Source: Terrirhizobium terrae
Lineage (GTDB): Bacteria; Pseudomonadota; Alphaproteobacteria; Rhizobiales; Rhizobiaceae
Assembly (NCBI RefSeq): GCF_030323265.1
Contig: NZ_CP104990.1
Span: forward strand, 310,001 to 374,000
Reading direction: 5' to 3'
Length of the DNA stretch: 64,000 nt
A program made the translations under genes and the position numbers. How positions within the stretch are numbered: the stretch's first letter is position 1; every line of letters starts with the position of its first letter. Below the pieces are notes generated by a model. It saw only the letters and a program-made list of their open reading frames with translations. It made no database searches and was not told the origin of the DNA. Positions 39,919 through 48,617 of the stretch are shown in pieces.

Positions 39919-41603
39919 CGCAGCCGTCAGGATCGAGGCCGACGATACGGACAAGGCCGAGATTGCGGCCAGCACTGAAGAGCAGGCAGCGCCCGCTACC
40001 CCTCCTCCAAGCGCTCCGCCCGCCTTCGTGCCAAAACCCGTGCCGATCAGGCTCCTCTACGCTCTCACTTCGGTGACGGCAGCGATCATGCAGGGCCTCG
40101 GCACCTCCTTGATCTCCGCCAATCTTGCGCAGATTGCCGGTCCGCTGGAAGCAACCCAGAACGAAGCCTCATGGCTCGTTGCGGCCTATCTTTTCCCCAA
40201 TGTCAGCCTGGGCCTTTTCCTCTTCAAGGTCCGTACCCAGTACGGTATCCGCAATTTCTGCGAACTGGCCATTATCCCCTTCGTGATCGTCAGCCTTGCG
40301 CATCTGTGGGTCAACGATTTGACCCTCAGCATCGCGCTGCGCTTCTTTGCCGGCGCTGCGGCGGCGCCGATCTCGTCGATGGCCTTTCTCTACATGCTGG
40401 AGATCTTTCCGCCAGAGAAGAAGCTCAATGTCGGTCTTTGTCTTGCATTGATCGGCCTGTCGCTGTCGGCACCGATCGCCGGCCTCGTCTCGCCTTCGCT
40501 TCTCGATGCCAACGACCTCCAGGGCCTTTACATGCTCGAACTCGGCCTGGCGCTTGTCGTCTTCGGCCTGATCTACATTCTGCCGCTGACCTCTCCTCCC
40601 CGGGCCAAGGTCATCTCGTCGATGGATTATGTCAGCTACGGCCTGCTCGCGGTCTCGATGGGCTGCCTTGCCGTCTTCTTCACCATGGGCCGCCTCTACT
40701 GGTGGCTGGAAGCCGACTGGCTGGGCTGGGTACTCGCGGGCGGCATCGCCACCGGCAGCATTCTCGCCATGCTGGAACTCAACCGCAGGAATCACCTAAT
40801 CGACATCCGCTGGATCAGCTCGTGGGAAATCGTTCATTTCGCCGGCGTGCTCTTGGTCTTCCGAATGCTGCTGACCGAACAGCAGACCGGTGCGATCAAT
40901 TTCTTCCGCCAGCTCGGCATGTTCAACGAACAGATGACCGGCATCTACTGGGCGATCCTGATCGCCAGCATCGTGTCGGGCCTGTTCTGCGCCATGATCA
41001 TGAAGCCCGGCCGCGAGGCGAGGCATCCATCTTCTGGCCCTGATATTGATCGCCGCCGGCACGCTGATGGACAGCTATTCGACGGTGCTCACCCGGCCCG
41101 AGCAGATGTATGCCAGCCAGTCGCTGATCGCCTTCGGCAGCGGGCTCTTCCTGCCGCCCGCCATGGCCGTCGGTTTTGCCGCGGCGCTGAAGAAGGGCCT
41201 CACCTACATCATCAGCTTCATCGCTGTGTTTCTCTTCACCCAGAAGGTCGGCGCCTTCATCGGCAGTGCGCTGTTCGGCACCTTCGTGACGTGGCGGGAG
41301 CAGTATCATTCGGCGATCCTGACTGCCCGGCTGCTGCCGACCGATCCGCTGGTGGTCAACCGCATCAACCAGTATGTCGCGGCCTATACCAAGTCGAGCC
41401 CGGACGGCCTGCAGCACACCATTCAGGGCACCAACCTGTTCGCCACGCAGGTGCGGCAGCAGGCCTATGTTCTGGCCTATAACGACGCCTTCTTCGCCAC
41501 CTTCCTGCTGGCGGTGGGTGCCATCGCCTTGCTTCTACTCAATGTCCTCTGGAACCATCGCCATCGGGTCCTGCCTGCCGCAGCACCAGTTCAGCCTGCG
41601 TGA
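39905..41603 (+). pseudogene. MFS drug-efflux transporter, DHA2 (EmrB) family, frameshifted as written
   Basis: The multi-pass inner-membrane transporter is 565 aa after repair, a normal DHA2 length. GGAGGATGCCG precedes ATG 39905, inside the marR 3' end. The first frame has LLYALTSVTAAIMQGLGTSLISANLAQIAG and the NEASWLVAAYLF motif. It breaks after AMIMKP at 41006-41008, where the C3 run needs one base removed. The sequence then continues AARRGIHLLALILIAAGTLMDSYSTVLT. This is the second insertion-type error in the window. It works with the following HlyD protein. Confidence 0.85.
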
Positions 41604-41642
41604 GACGCGGACCAACGGCATCAAGAAGAAAAAGCCAAGATC

Positions 41643-42713
41643 ATGACCTCCGTATTTCGATCTATCGCAACCTATATCGCGGCCGCCATCGGCATCGCCG
41701 GTGTGCTTGTCGTGCTTTATGCCTGGAACCTGCCGCCCTTCAAGGGATCGGTGGAAATGACCACCGACGCCTACGTGCGAGGCCAAGTGACGCTGCTCAG
41801 CCCGCAGCTTGCCGGCTATCTCGTCGAGGTGCCGGTTCAGGATTACCAGCTCGTCAAGAAGGGCGACCTGATCGCCAAGATCGACGACCGCATCTATGCC
41901 CAGAAGGTCGAGCAAGCCAAGGCGAGCCTCGAATCCGCCGAGGCCGCGCTCGCCAATTCCGAACAGAGCCGCAAGTCGGCGGAAGCGAAAATCGTCTCCG
42001 CCAAGGCCGCCGTCGAAAGCGCCAACGCCGCCTTCAATGCGGCAAAGACCGCCTATGAACGGACGCAGTCGCTTTTGAAGAGCAATGTCTCGACCCAGAG
42101 CGACTTCGAAAAGGCGCAGGCGACCTATGACCAGGCTCAGGCTTCTGTCCATCAGGCCCAGGCTTCCGAGCTTGTCGCCGAGCAGGATCTGAACACGATC
42201 GTGGTCAACCGCCGCTCGCTGGAGGCGACCGTCGAGGGTGCCAAGGCGTCGGTCGAGCTTGCACAGATTGATCTGCAGAACACCCGCATTACCGCCCCGC
42301 AGGACGGCCGGCTCGGCGAAGTCACGGGACGCCTCGGCCAATATCTCTCGATCGGCACGCAGATAGCCTCTCTGGTTCCGAACCATGTCTGGGTGGTCGC
42401 AAACTACAAGGAAACCCAGCTTGAAGGGATGAAGCCCGGCCAGGTCGTGACCTTCACCGTCGACGCGCTTGGCCACCAGTCCTTCAACGGCCGCATCGAA
42501 CGCTTCGCGCCCGCTACCGGCTCGGAATTCTCGGTCATCAAGTCCGACAATGCCACCGGCAATTTCACCAAGATCGCTCAGCGAATTCCGGTCCGGATCG
42601 CTATAGAGCCAAATCAGCCACTGGCAGACAATCTCGTCCCGGGGATGTCTGTCGTTGCCCGCGTCGACCTCGCGCAGCAACAGGATGACGCAGCCCTAGC
42701 GCAGGCGAATTGA
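41643..42713 (+). CDS. HlyD/EmrA-family membrane fusion protein
   Basis: The 356-aa protein has one N-terminal transmembrane helix (IATYIAAAIGIAGVLVVLYAW). A biotinyl-lipoyl domain (PQLAGYLVEVPVQDYQLVKKGDLIAKID), a long alpha-helical hairpin rich in AxxxA heptads (about 80-190), and the second lipoyl half with beta-barrel (ITAPQDGRLGEVTGRLGQYL) follow. It bridges the MFS pump to an outer-membrane channel encoded elsewhere. It lies 39 bp after the transporter, in the marR-MFS-HlyD operon. Confidence 0.9.
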   Translation: MTSVFRSIATYIAAAIGIAGVLVVLYAWNLPPFKGSVEMTTDAYVRGQVTLLSPQLAGYLVEVPVQDYQLVKKGDLIAKIDDRIYAQKVEQAKASLESAEAALANSEQSRKSAEAKIVSAKAAVESANAAFNAAKTAYERTQSLLKSNVSTQSDFEKAQATYDQAQASVHQAQASELVAEQDLNTIVVNRRSLEATVEGAKASVELAQIDLQNTRITAPQDGRLGEVTGRLGQYLSIGTQIASLVPNHVWVVANYKETQLEGMKPGQVVTFTVDALGHQSFNGRIERFAPATGSEFSVIKSDNATGNFTKIAQRIPVRIAIEPNQPLADNLVPGMSVVARVDLAQQQDDAALAQAN

Positions 42714-42754
42714 CAGCCATCAAATCGTCTGACGAACCACATCCGGATGGAATA

Positions 42755-42786
42755 CGCCCCGCACAGGCCCCGGCCCGTGCGGGGCG
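42755..42786. terminator. Terminator between the efflux operon and the GH25 gene
   Basis: CGCCCCGCAC and GTGCGGGGCG form a perfect 10-bp stem around a 12-base loop between two convergent genes. It is followed by TCCTCATTT on the plus strand. It probably serves both directions. Confidence 0.7.
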
Positions 42787-42806
42787 TCCTCATTTCAGGA
42801 AGAGCC

Positions 42807-43906
42807 TTATCGAGAAGCGATCGCGCTCCCGGAACTGGTCGTGCGTGCGACCCAGTCATGCCAGCCGCTCTCGCTGCCGTTGAAGACGTTGAGATCGATC
42901 TTGCCGTTGACGCCCTGGGAAAGGCCGGAACCCGAATACTGCCAGAACAGCCATTTGCGATCCGGATAGATCTTCGAAGGGTGGGCGGCGACCGAACGTA
43001 GCCAGAAGGGATAGTCACGGAACTGACCGCGCAGGTGATCCTTGTAGAAGTCCGGTGCGGTATAGATCACCGGACGCTGGCCGTAATGGCGCTCAAGCTT
43101 GTCCATGAAGACCTGCATCTTTTCCAGCACGCGGGCGGTCGAAAGACGCATCTTGCAATCGGATTGATGGTTGTATTCGACATCGATCACCGGCGGCAGG
43201 GCGTCAGGGTCGCGCGGCACGTTACGGATGAACCAGTCGGCCTGCTCTCCGGCGGTACGGCACCAGTAGAAGAAATGGTAGGCACCGCGTCGGATCCCCG
43301 CCTGCTTGGCGCCGCGCCAGTTCGTCTTGAACATCGGATCCAGATGATCGCCGCCGTCGGTCGCTTTGATATAGGCGAAATTGGCGCCATGGCTGCGCAG
43401 AGTTGACCAGTCGATATTGGCCTGCCAGCGCGAGACATCTACGCCGTGCACGCCGAAATGCCGGGGGCGACCTTGCCGAAATTCATCGGCTTCACATCGC
43501 GGAAGCGCTGGCCGTAGACCTTCAGTCGCTGATAGCCGCCCGAGCCCGTGGACGGGTTTAGTGCAGGCCGAAGCGCTGCAACCGGCCGTTCGGCGGGCAT
43601 AGGCATGCCGACACTGGTCGCCATACCATCGAATGCGTGGGTTTCCGTCGACTGACCGTTCCAGGCGAGTTCATGCGGATCGTTGACAGCTGCTGGCGGG
43701 GTGATCGCGGCCACCGGGGTCGGATCGACATTCGGGATGCTGGCAGTCGGCATTGCAGAGGGCATGGTCGGTTGCGACTGGGCAAGGCGTGCCGTCTTCA
43801 CGGAAGCGGGCGGGACGGTCAACGCGGTCTCGGCGCTACCGGAGGTACAGCCGGACAGGGCAATGCAGGCGATGACAATGGCCGACGTGGCAGCAGAAAG
43901 ACGCAT
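42807..43906 (-). pseudogene. GH25 (lysozyme) lipoprotein, frameshifted as written
   Basis: It has a lipoprotein signal (MRLSAATSAIVIACIALSGC, lipobox LSGC), a Pro/Ala/Thr-rich linker of about 110 residues, then a glycoside hydrolase family 25 muramidase domain. That domain has GVDVSRWQANIDW, FAYIKATDGG and the catalytic-acid region PPVIDVEYN. Two frames carry the halves; one added base in the G5 run 43463-43467 gives NFGKVAPRHFGVHGVDVSRW and a 366-aa protein. It probably cleaves peptidoglycan from an outer-membrane or periplasmic anchor. Confidence 0.84.
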
Positions 43907-44053
43907 GAGAACCCGTACGCAATACACCGTCCGCTGGCCCAACTTGATTTTTGGACCCATCGCGGGATTTCACTAACGGGACGTTACCGGAAAATCCTAA
44001 ATGCAATCTTTACGAGTCGTTTATGGTCCGAAATGGACGTCAGGGCGGCAAAA

Positions 44054-44080
44054 CGCCCCCGGTTCGGCAGTCCGGGGGCG
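44054..44080 (-). terminator. Rho-independent terminator after the small-protein genes
   Basis: On the minus strand CGCCCCCGG pairs perfectly with CCGGGGGCG around a 9-base loop, followed directly by TTTT. It lies 28 bp past the stop of the 75-aa gene. It is the clearest terminator in the window. Confidence 0.85.
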
Positions 44081-44107
44081 CATGGTCGGCGTCTTTGGTA
44101 TGGGGCG

Positions 44108-44335
44108 TCAGTGGGCCGTATGGCTGCCACCACCCTTCGTCCTTGCGTCATGTGTGTGATGACGGTCCCGCTCACCGCCTCCGCCGGATACGCGGCTCTT
44201 TGTGCGCACATCACTATCGGCTTCCGGTTTCTTCACTTCCAGCGGGACGCCCGTTTTCGCATTGGGCGCTTTTTCATGCGATGAACCCGGTCCGCCCTGG
44301 CGGATACTTGCGGGGGTCTTGGTCGAAGTCGACAT
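44108..44335 (-). CDS. Small hydrophilic protein, 75 aa
   Basis: The highly charged, low-complexity protein (MSTSTKTPASIRQGGPGSSHEKAP..., later SGGGGERDRHHTHDARTKGGG) is probably disordered. AAGGAGG lies seven bases before the ATG, and a strong terminator follows. It is preceded by another tiny gene on the same strand. Such proteins in rhizobia are often general-stress or stationary-phase products; no function can be assigned. Confidence 0.65.
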   Translation of the reverse strand: MSTSTKTPASIRQGGPGSSHEKAPNAKTGVPLEVKKPEADSDVRTKSRVSGGGGERDRHHTHDARTKGGGSHTAH

Positions 44336-44346
44336 GACAAACCTCC

Positions 44347-44525
44347 TTATCGATCCTGCTGGTGGCCCTGATGGGTGGTATTGATCCTGCTATTGCCCTG
44401 TTGGCCCTGCTTGCCGGGATCGTTGGCGGCATGCATCGCTGGCCGCCGGGCATCGGCATGATCATGCTCACCCGAGCCTTTGTGGCTGAGGTTTTCGGAA
44501 GGTGTTGGGGAAGTCTGCTACTCAT
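44347..44525 (-). pseudogene. Small hydrophilic protein, 59 aa, frameshifted as written
   Basis: AAGGAGGACCCCG leads to ATG 44525 (MSSRLPQHLPK). After one added base in the T4 run 44492-44495 (A-run on its strand), the frame continues NLSHKGSGEHDHADARRPAMHAA, NDPGKQGQQGNSRINTTHQG and HQQDR. It then stops 2 bases before the AAGGAGG of the next gene. The Gly/Gln/Asn/His-rich, DPGKQGQ-type composition is that of stress-linked hydrophilic proteins. The uninterrupted frame on the same strand gives an unlikely tail. Confidence 0.5.
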
Positions 44526-44754
44526 CGGGGTCCTCCTTGTTTTGGGTTTCCCACTATTCCAACCCATGGACCCGTCGAGAGTTCCGAAAATAGGCTCCCG
44601 GCTTTTCCACCGTGCCATCCCGGATCAAGGTCGATCCCAAGGATTCGGCGTGACGATCAGACCTGGATGGTCATTCTGCATTTACCTAATGCCTTACATA
44701 AGACGTCGGTGATAACCTCATCGTAAGAACTCGGGCGAATAGTGCGCGCAATTA

Positions 44755-46224
44755 ATGAGTTCCTGTTTCAAGGTCAGCCGGTCGGCGATGCGCTTCATTC
44801 ATTTCAGACTTGTCGGCCCTGCCGTCATTGCCCTGGCGTTCCTCATCGCCGGCATGGCGACCATCCCCTATTATGCGGTCGCGCGAATGGACATTGCCTT
44901 GCGCGACAGGCAGGAGACGCTCGTCCAGCGCAATATCGCGCTGTGGATCACCGATATCGAGTTCTCGCTCACCGCGTGGACCATATGGGACGAGTCGATC
45001 GCCAAGATCGATAATGTCTTCGACTTCGACTGGACAGATCGCAATATCGGCGCCTCGCTGATCGGCACCTCTCGCACCCGCTTCGTCGCTGTAGTCGACA
45101 AGGCCGATAAGCTTGTCTACCAGCGCACCGACGACAGCGTCAGAGGCCGGGCATTTTTCGAGAGGGGCGCAGATTCCATCATCGCCGACGCCTCGGGGCT
45201 GGTGGCAGATATACGCTCGCGGGAATTGGGGCGCGTCGTCAATGGCATTCCCAAGCCGCTGACAGTCAGCCGGATAGAGGTTTTCGGCGACGATGCGGTG
45301 CTGATGACCGCATCCCTGTTCCAGCCGGACTTCGGCACCGTCAAGACCAAGGGCGAACGCGCGCCGATCCTGATCACCGCCATGCCGATCAGCGGCAGCC
45401 TGCAAGACTTCTTCGGCACCCGTTTTCTGCTCGACGACGCCCGTCTCAGCCCCCTGTCGCAGGTGGCGCCGGAACGGGCGCGGGTCAAGATCGCGATCGA
45501 TGCCGCCGGCGACATCAAGGTCCTGTCCTGGTTGCCGCCGACACCGGCAGCCGACATTCTGCGCCAGTCGCTGCCCCTCATCGTTACCGTAGGCGCAGTG
45601 CTGCTGGCAGCCGGCCTCTGGACCCTTAGCGTATCCCGTCGCGCCGCGCGCGTGTTGGTTTCCCGCGAGAGACAGATGCGCCATGCGGCGACCCATGATT
45701 TCCTCACCGGCCTCGCCAATCGCTCGCTTCTGCAACCAACCTTCACGCGGCTTGCCAAAACGGGATCGCTTGCCGTCGTCTGTCTCGATCTCGACGGCTT
45801 CAAGGCGGTCAACGATACCCATGGTCATGCCATAGGCGACGAACTGCTGAAAGTGATCGCCTCGCGGCTCCAGATCGGCACGCGCGACATCGACCGCCTC
45901 TTCCGCCTCGGCGGCGACGAATTCGCCATCCTTATGCCCGGCATGACAACCGAACAGGCGGACAAGGCTTGCCGCGATCTTTCGAAATCCCTCTCGCAGG
46001 CAATAGCACTGTCGAGATGCGAAGTGACAATTGCCGCCTCCTTCGGCGTCAAGTTTGTCAGCGGCAGGGAAACCAGCTGCGACGCAGCCATCGTTGCGGC
46101 TGACGCCGCTCTCTATCACGCCAAATCCTTCGGCCACGGCAGCGTCGTCGTCGCGGACGGGATGCGCAATCCTCCTGTAGCGGTCAGGCCCCGGCCGAAG
46201 CCGGTCATCGCCGCCAGCGCTTGA
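44755..46224 (+). CDS. CHASE4-GGDEF diguanylate cyclase
   Basis: The 489-aa inner-membrane protein has a first helix (VIALAFLIAGMATIPYYAV), a periplasmic CHASE4 sensor (about 45-270, with WDESIAKID), a second helix near 275-295, and a GGDEF domain (about 310-460). The active-site RLGGDEFAIL is intact. The inhibitory RxxD site (RDID) sits exactly five residues before GGDEF, so product inhibition is likely. It should make cyclic-di-GMP in response to an external cue. The start may be 44755 or 44788. It converges with the metal ATPase. Confidence 0.88.
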   Translation: MSSCFKVSRSAMRFIHFRLVGPAVIALAFLIAGMATIPYYAVARMDIALRDRQETLVQRNIALWITDIEFSLTAWTIWDESIAKIDNVFDFDWTDRNIGASLIGTSRTRFVAVVDKADKLVYQRTDDSVRGRAFFERGADSIIADASGLVADIRSRELGRVVNGIPKPLTVSRIEVFGDDAVLMTASLFQPDFGTVKTKGERAPILITAMPISGSLQDFFGTRFLLDDARLSPLSQVAPERARVKIAIDAAGDIKVLSWLPPTPAADILRQSLPLIVTVGAVLLAAGLWTLSVSRRAARVLVSRERQMRHAATHDFLTGLANRSLLQPTFTRLAKTGSLAVVCLDLDGFKAVNDTHGHAIGDELLKVIASRLQIGTRDIDRLFRLGGDEFAILMPGMTTEQADKACRDLSKSLSQAIALSRCEVTIAASFGVKFVSGRETSCDAAIVAADAALYHAKSFGHGSVVVADGMRNPPVAVRPRPKPVIAASA

Positions 46225-46233
46225 AGCCTCGAT

Positions 46234-48531
46234 CTATCTTCGCAGCAACCTCAGCGCATTGATCGTCACCAGCACGGTGGCGCCGGTATCGGCGAGGATG
46301 GCGGGCCAGAGGCCCGTGACGCCGATGATCGTCGTCACCAGGAACACCGCCTTCAGCCCCAGAGCGATGGTGATGTTCTGCCAGATATTGCGCATCGTCC
46401 GCTTCGACAGATCAATCATGGCGGCGATATCCGATACACGCCCGTGCAGCACGGCCGCATCCGCCGTCTCCAGCGCAACATCGGTGCCGCCACCCATGGC
46501 GATGCCGATATCGGCGGCGGCCAGCGCCGGGGCATCGTTGATACCGTCACCCACCTTGCCGACGACGAACCCCTCGCGCTGCAGCTCGCCGACGATCCTC
46601 TGCTTGTCCTCAGGCATCAACTCTGCACGCACCTCGATGCCGAGATCCCTGCCGATCGCTGCGGCCGTGCGGGCATTGTCGCCCGTCAGCATCACCGTCT
46701 TCACCCCGGCATCGGCAAGCGCCTTGAGCCCTGCCTTGGCGTCGGCGCGCGGTTCGTCGCGCATGGCGATCGCACCGGCCAGAACCTTGCCGACGACCAG
46801 CACCGAGACGGTCTTGCCCTCATCGTTCAGACCGGTGATACGGCGCACATGGGCCATTGGCAGCGACACACGCTCGGCCGCGGCCTTCGACGAGCCGAGA
46901 AAGACCTCCTCTCCCTCGACGATCGCTGTCACGCCCTTGCCACCCAAGGCCTTCGCGTCGCTCGAAGCCGGGATATCCAATTCGTATTCGGCTGCCTTGG
47001 CCAGGATCGCGTGCGCCAGCGGATGGCTCGACCCCGTCTCCAGTGCGGCGGCAATCCGCAGCACGTCGTCGGCGTTGCGGCCGAAGGCGATCACGTCGGT
47101 CACCTGCGGCTTGCCTGACGTCAGCGTGCCTGTCTTGTCGAGCGCCACCGCCGTCAGCCGGCCGAGATTTTCCAGGACGGCACCACCCTTGAGCAGCAGA
47201 CCGCGACGCGCCCCGGAGGACAGGGATGCAGCGATTGCCGCCGGTGTCGAGATGACCAGCGCGCAGGGGCAGCCGATCAAGAGAATGGCGAGGCCCTTGT
47301 AGACCCATTCGCCCCATTCCGCTCCCGCCAGCAGCGGCGGCAGGATCGCAACCAGCGCGGCAACCAAGACCACGCCCGGCGTATAATAGCGGGAGAAACG
47401 GTCGATGAAGCGTTCGGTCGGCGCCTTTTTCTCCTGCGCCTCCTCCACCAACCGCACGACGCGGGCGATCGTATTGTCCTCGGCCGCAGCCGTGACTCGC
47501 ACGCGAAGGGCGGCGTCGCCGTTGATCGTGCCGGCAAAGACCTCCTCGCCTTCGCCCTTGGAAACCGGCGTGCTCTCGCCTGTTACCGGCGCTTCGTCGA
47601 TCGCGCTCTCACCGGCGGTGATGGTCCCATCGGCGGAAATCCTGTCACCCGGCCGCACCAGAATTACTGACCCGACGGCAAGGCTTTCGGCCGACACTTC
47701 GCGCGTCTTGCCGTTTTCCTCGACAAGCGCCGTCTTCGGCACGAGTGCCGTCAGGCTCCGGATGCTGGAGCGCGCCTTGCCGGCGGCAACCCCTTCCAGA
47801 AGTTCACCGACGAGGAACAGGAAGACCACCGCTGCCGCTTCCTCGGACGCGTTGATGATCACAGCTCCGACAGCCGCAATCGTCATCAGCATCTCGATCG
47901 AGAAAGGCGTGCCGGCGAATGCGGCAATGATCGCCCGGCGCGCGATCGGCACGAGGCCGATCAGCATCGCCGCGGTGAAGATGTAGGTCTCATAGGCTGG
48001 GATGAGATGCCCGAGGCCGTAAGCTACGGCCAGCGCCAGCCCGACCAAGATGGTCAACCGCCCCTTCTTCGATGCCCACCATGGGCCATCCATCGGGCCG
48101 TGATCATGCCCGTGCAGGCCTTCGATCTCGTTTTCCGCGGGTGTGGAATAATCATGCCCACCACTGTGATGAGCATGGTCATGCCCGCCGCCGTGGGAGT
48201 GATTGCAGTCTGGACCGTGTTCGTGCGGCTTGCCGATCTCCCCTGCTTCAAGGGAGGTGTCCAGCTGAGCCGAAGGGGATAGGACGGCCGCGCCCCGCCC
48301 TTTCTTACCGAGTGCCCGCAGCGGATAGCCGAGGCCGGAGACTTTCTTCTCCATCGCGGCAAGATCAACGCGGTCGTCATGGCTGACCGTCATCGTACCG
48401 GCGGCGACCGAGACGGAAACGTCCGCCACGCCGGGCATGCGCCGTACGGCCGTGTCGATCTTGGTCGCGCAGCTGGCGCAATCCATGCCGCCGACCTTGT
48501 AGCGCGCCTGATGGGTGGTTCCGTCTGCCAT
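46234..48531 (-). CDS. zntA: Zinc/cadmium/lead-exporting P-type ATPase (ZntA/CadA)
   Basis: P1B-2 ATPase of 765 aa. It has an N-terminal HMA domain (GMDCASCATKID), a His/Asp-rich linker (EHGPDCNHSHGGGHDHAHH), then eight membrane helices. Other marks are the TGES phosphatase motif, the CPC channel motif (GCPCALVIST), the phosphorylated Asp in LDKTGTLTSG and HPLAHAI. The last helix, with ADTGATVLVTINALRL, marks the zinc group rather than copper. It should export Zn, Cd and Pb from the cytoplasm. A MerR-type promoter lies immediately upstream. Confidence 0.92.
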   Translation of the reverse strand: MADGTTHQARYKVGGMDCASCATKIDTAVRRMPGVADVSVSVAAGTMTVSHDDRVDLAAMEKKVSGLGYPLRALGKKGRGAAVLSPSAQLDTSLEAGEIGKPHEHGPDCNHSHGGGHDHAHHSGGHDYSTPAENEIEGLHGHDHGPMDGPWWASKKGRLTILVGLALAVAYGLGHLIPAYETYIFTAAMLIGLVPIARRAIIAAFAGTPFSIEMLMTIAAVGAVIINASEEAAAVVFLFLVGELLEGVAAGKARSSIRSLTALVPKTALVEENGKTREVSAESLAVGSVILVRPGDRISADGTITAGESAIDEAPVTGESTPVSKGEGEEVFAGTINGDAALRVRVTAAAEDNTIARVVRLVEEAQEKKAPTERFIDRFSRYYTPGVVLVAALVAILPPLLAGAEWGEWVYKGLAILLIGCPCALVISTPAAIAASLSSGARRGLLLKGGAVLENLGRLTAVALDKTGTLTSGKPQVTDVIAFGRNADDVLRIAAALETGSSHPLAHAILAKAAEYELDIPASSDAKALGGKGVTAIVEGEEVFLGSSKAAAERVSLPMAHVRRITGLNDEGKTVSVLVVGKVLAGAIAMRDEPRADAKAGLKALADAGVKTVMLTGDNARTAAAIGRDLGIEVRAELMPEDKQRIVGELQREGFVVGKVGDGINDAPALAAADIGIAMGGGTDVALETADAAVLHGRVSDIAAMIDLSKRTMRNIWQNITIALGLKAVFLVTTIIGVTGLWPAILADTGATVLVTINALRLLRR

Positions 48532-48561
48532 GTCACTCTCCGCCTATTGCATCGAGTGACC

Positions 48562-48592
48562 CTTCTAGGACCTCTAGTCACTAGAGGTGCAA
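48562..48592 (-). promoter_or_regulatory. MerR-family (ZntR/CadR-type) promoter of the metal ATPase
   Basis: Read on the minus strand: TTGCAC (-35), a 19-bp spacer, then TAGAAG (-10). The spacer and -35 overlap a perfect palindrome, ACCTCTAGTCACTAGAGGT at 48570-48588. A 19-bp spacer over a dyad is the hallmark of MerR regulators that activate by untwisting DNA. It lies 31-61 bases before the ATPase start. No merR gene is in the window. Confidence 0.75.
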
Positions 48593-48617
48593 GCGCCTTT
48601 CGTAAAAAGATTGGCCG

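Noticed and set aside
44362..44712. 116-aa plus-strand frame with a hydrophobic start
   Set aside because: It overlaps the two small minus-strand genes, which have strong ribosome sites and a terminator. It has no ribosome site of its own.
44752..46137. 461-codon minus-strand frame over the GGDEF gene
   Set aside because: Shadow of a well-defined CHASE4-GGDEF gene, with no recognisable domain.
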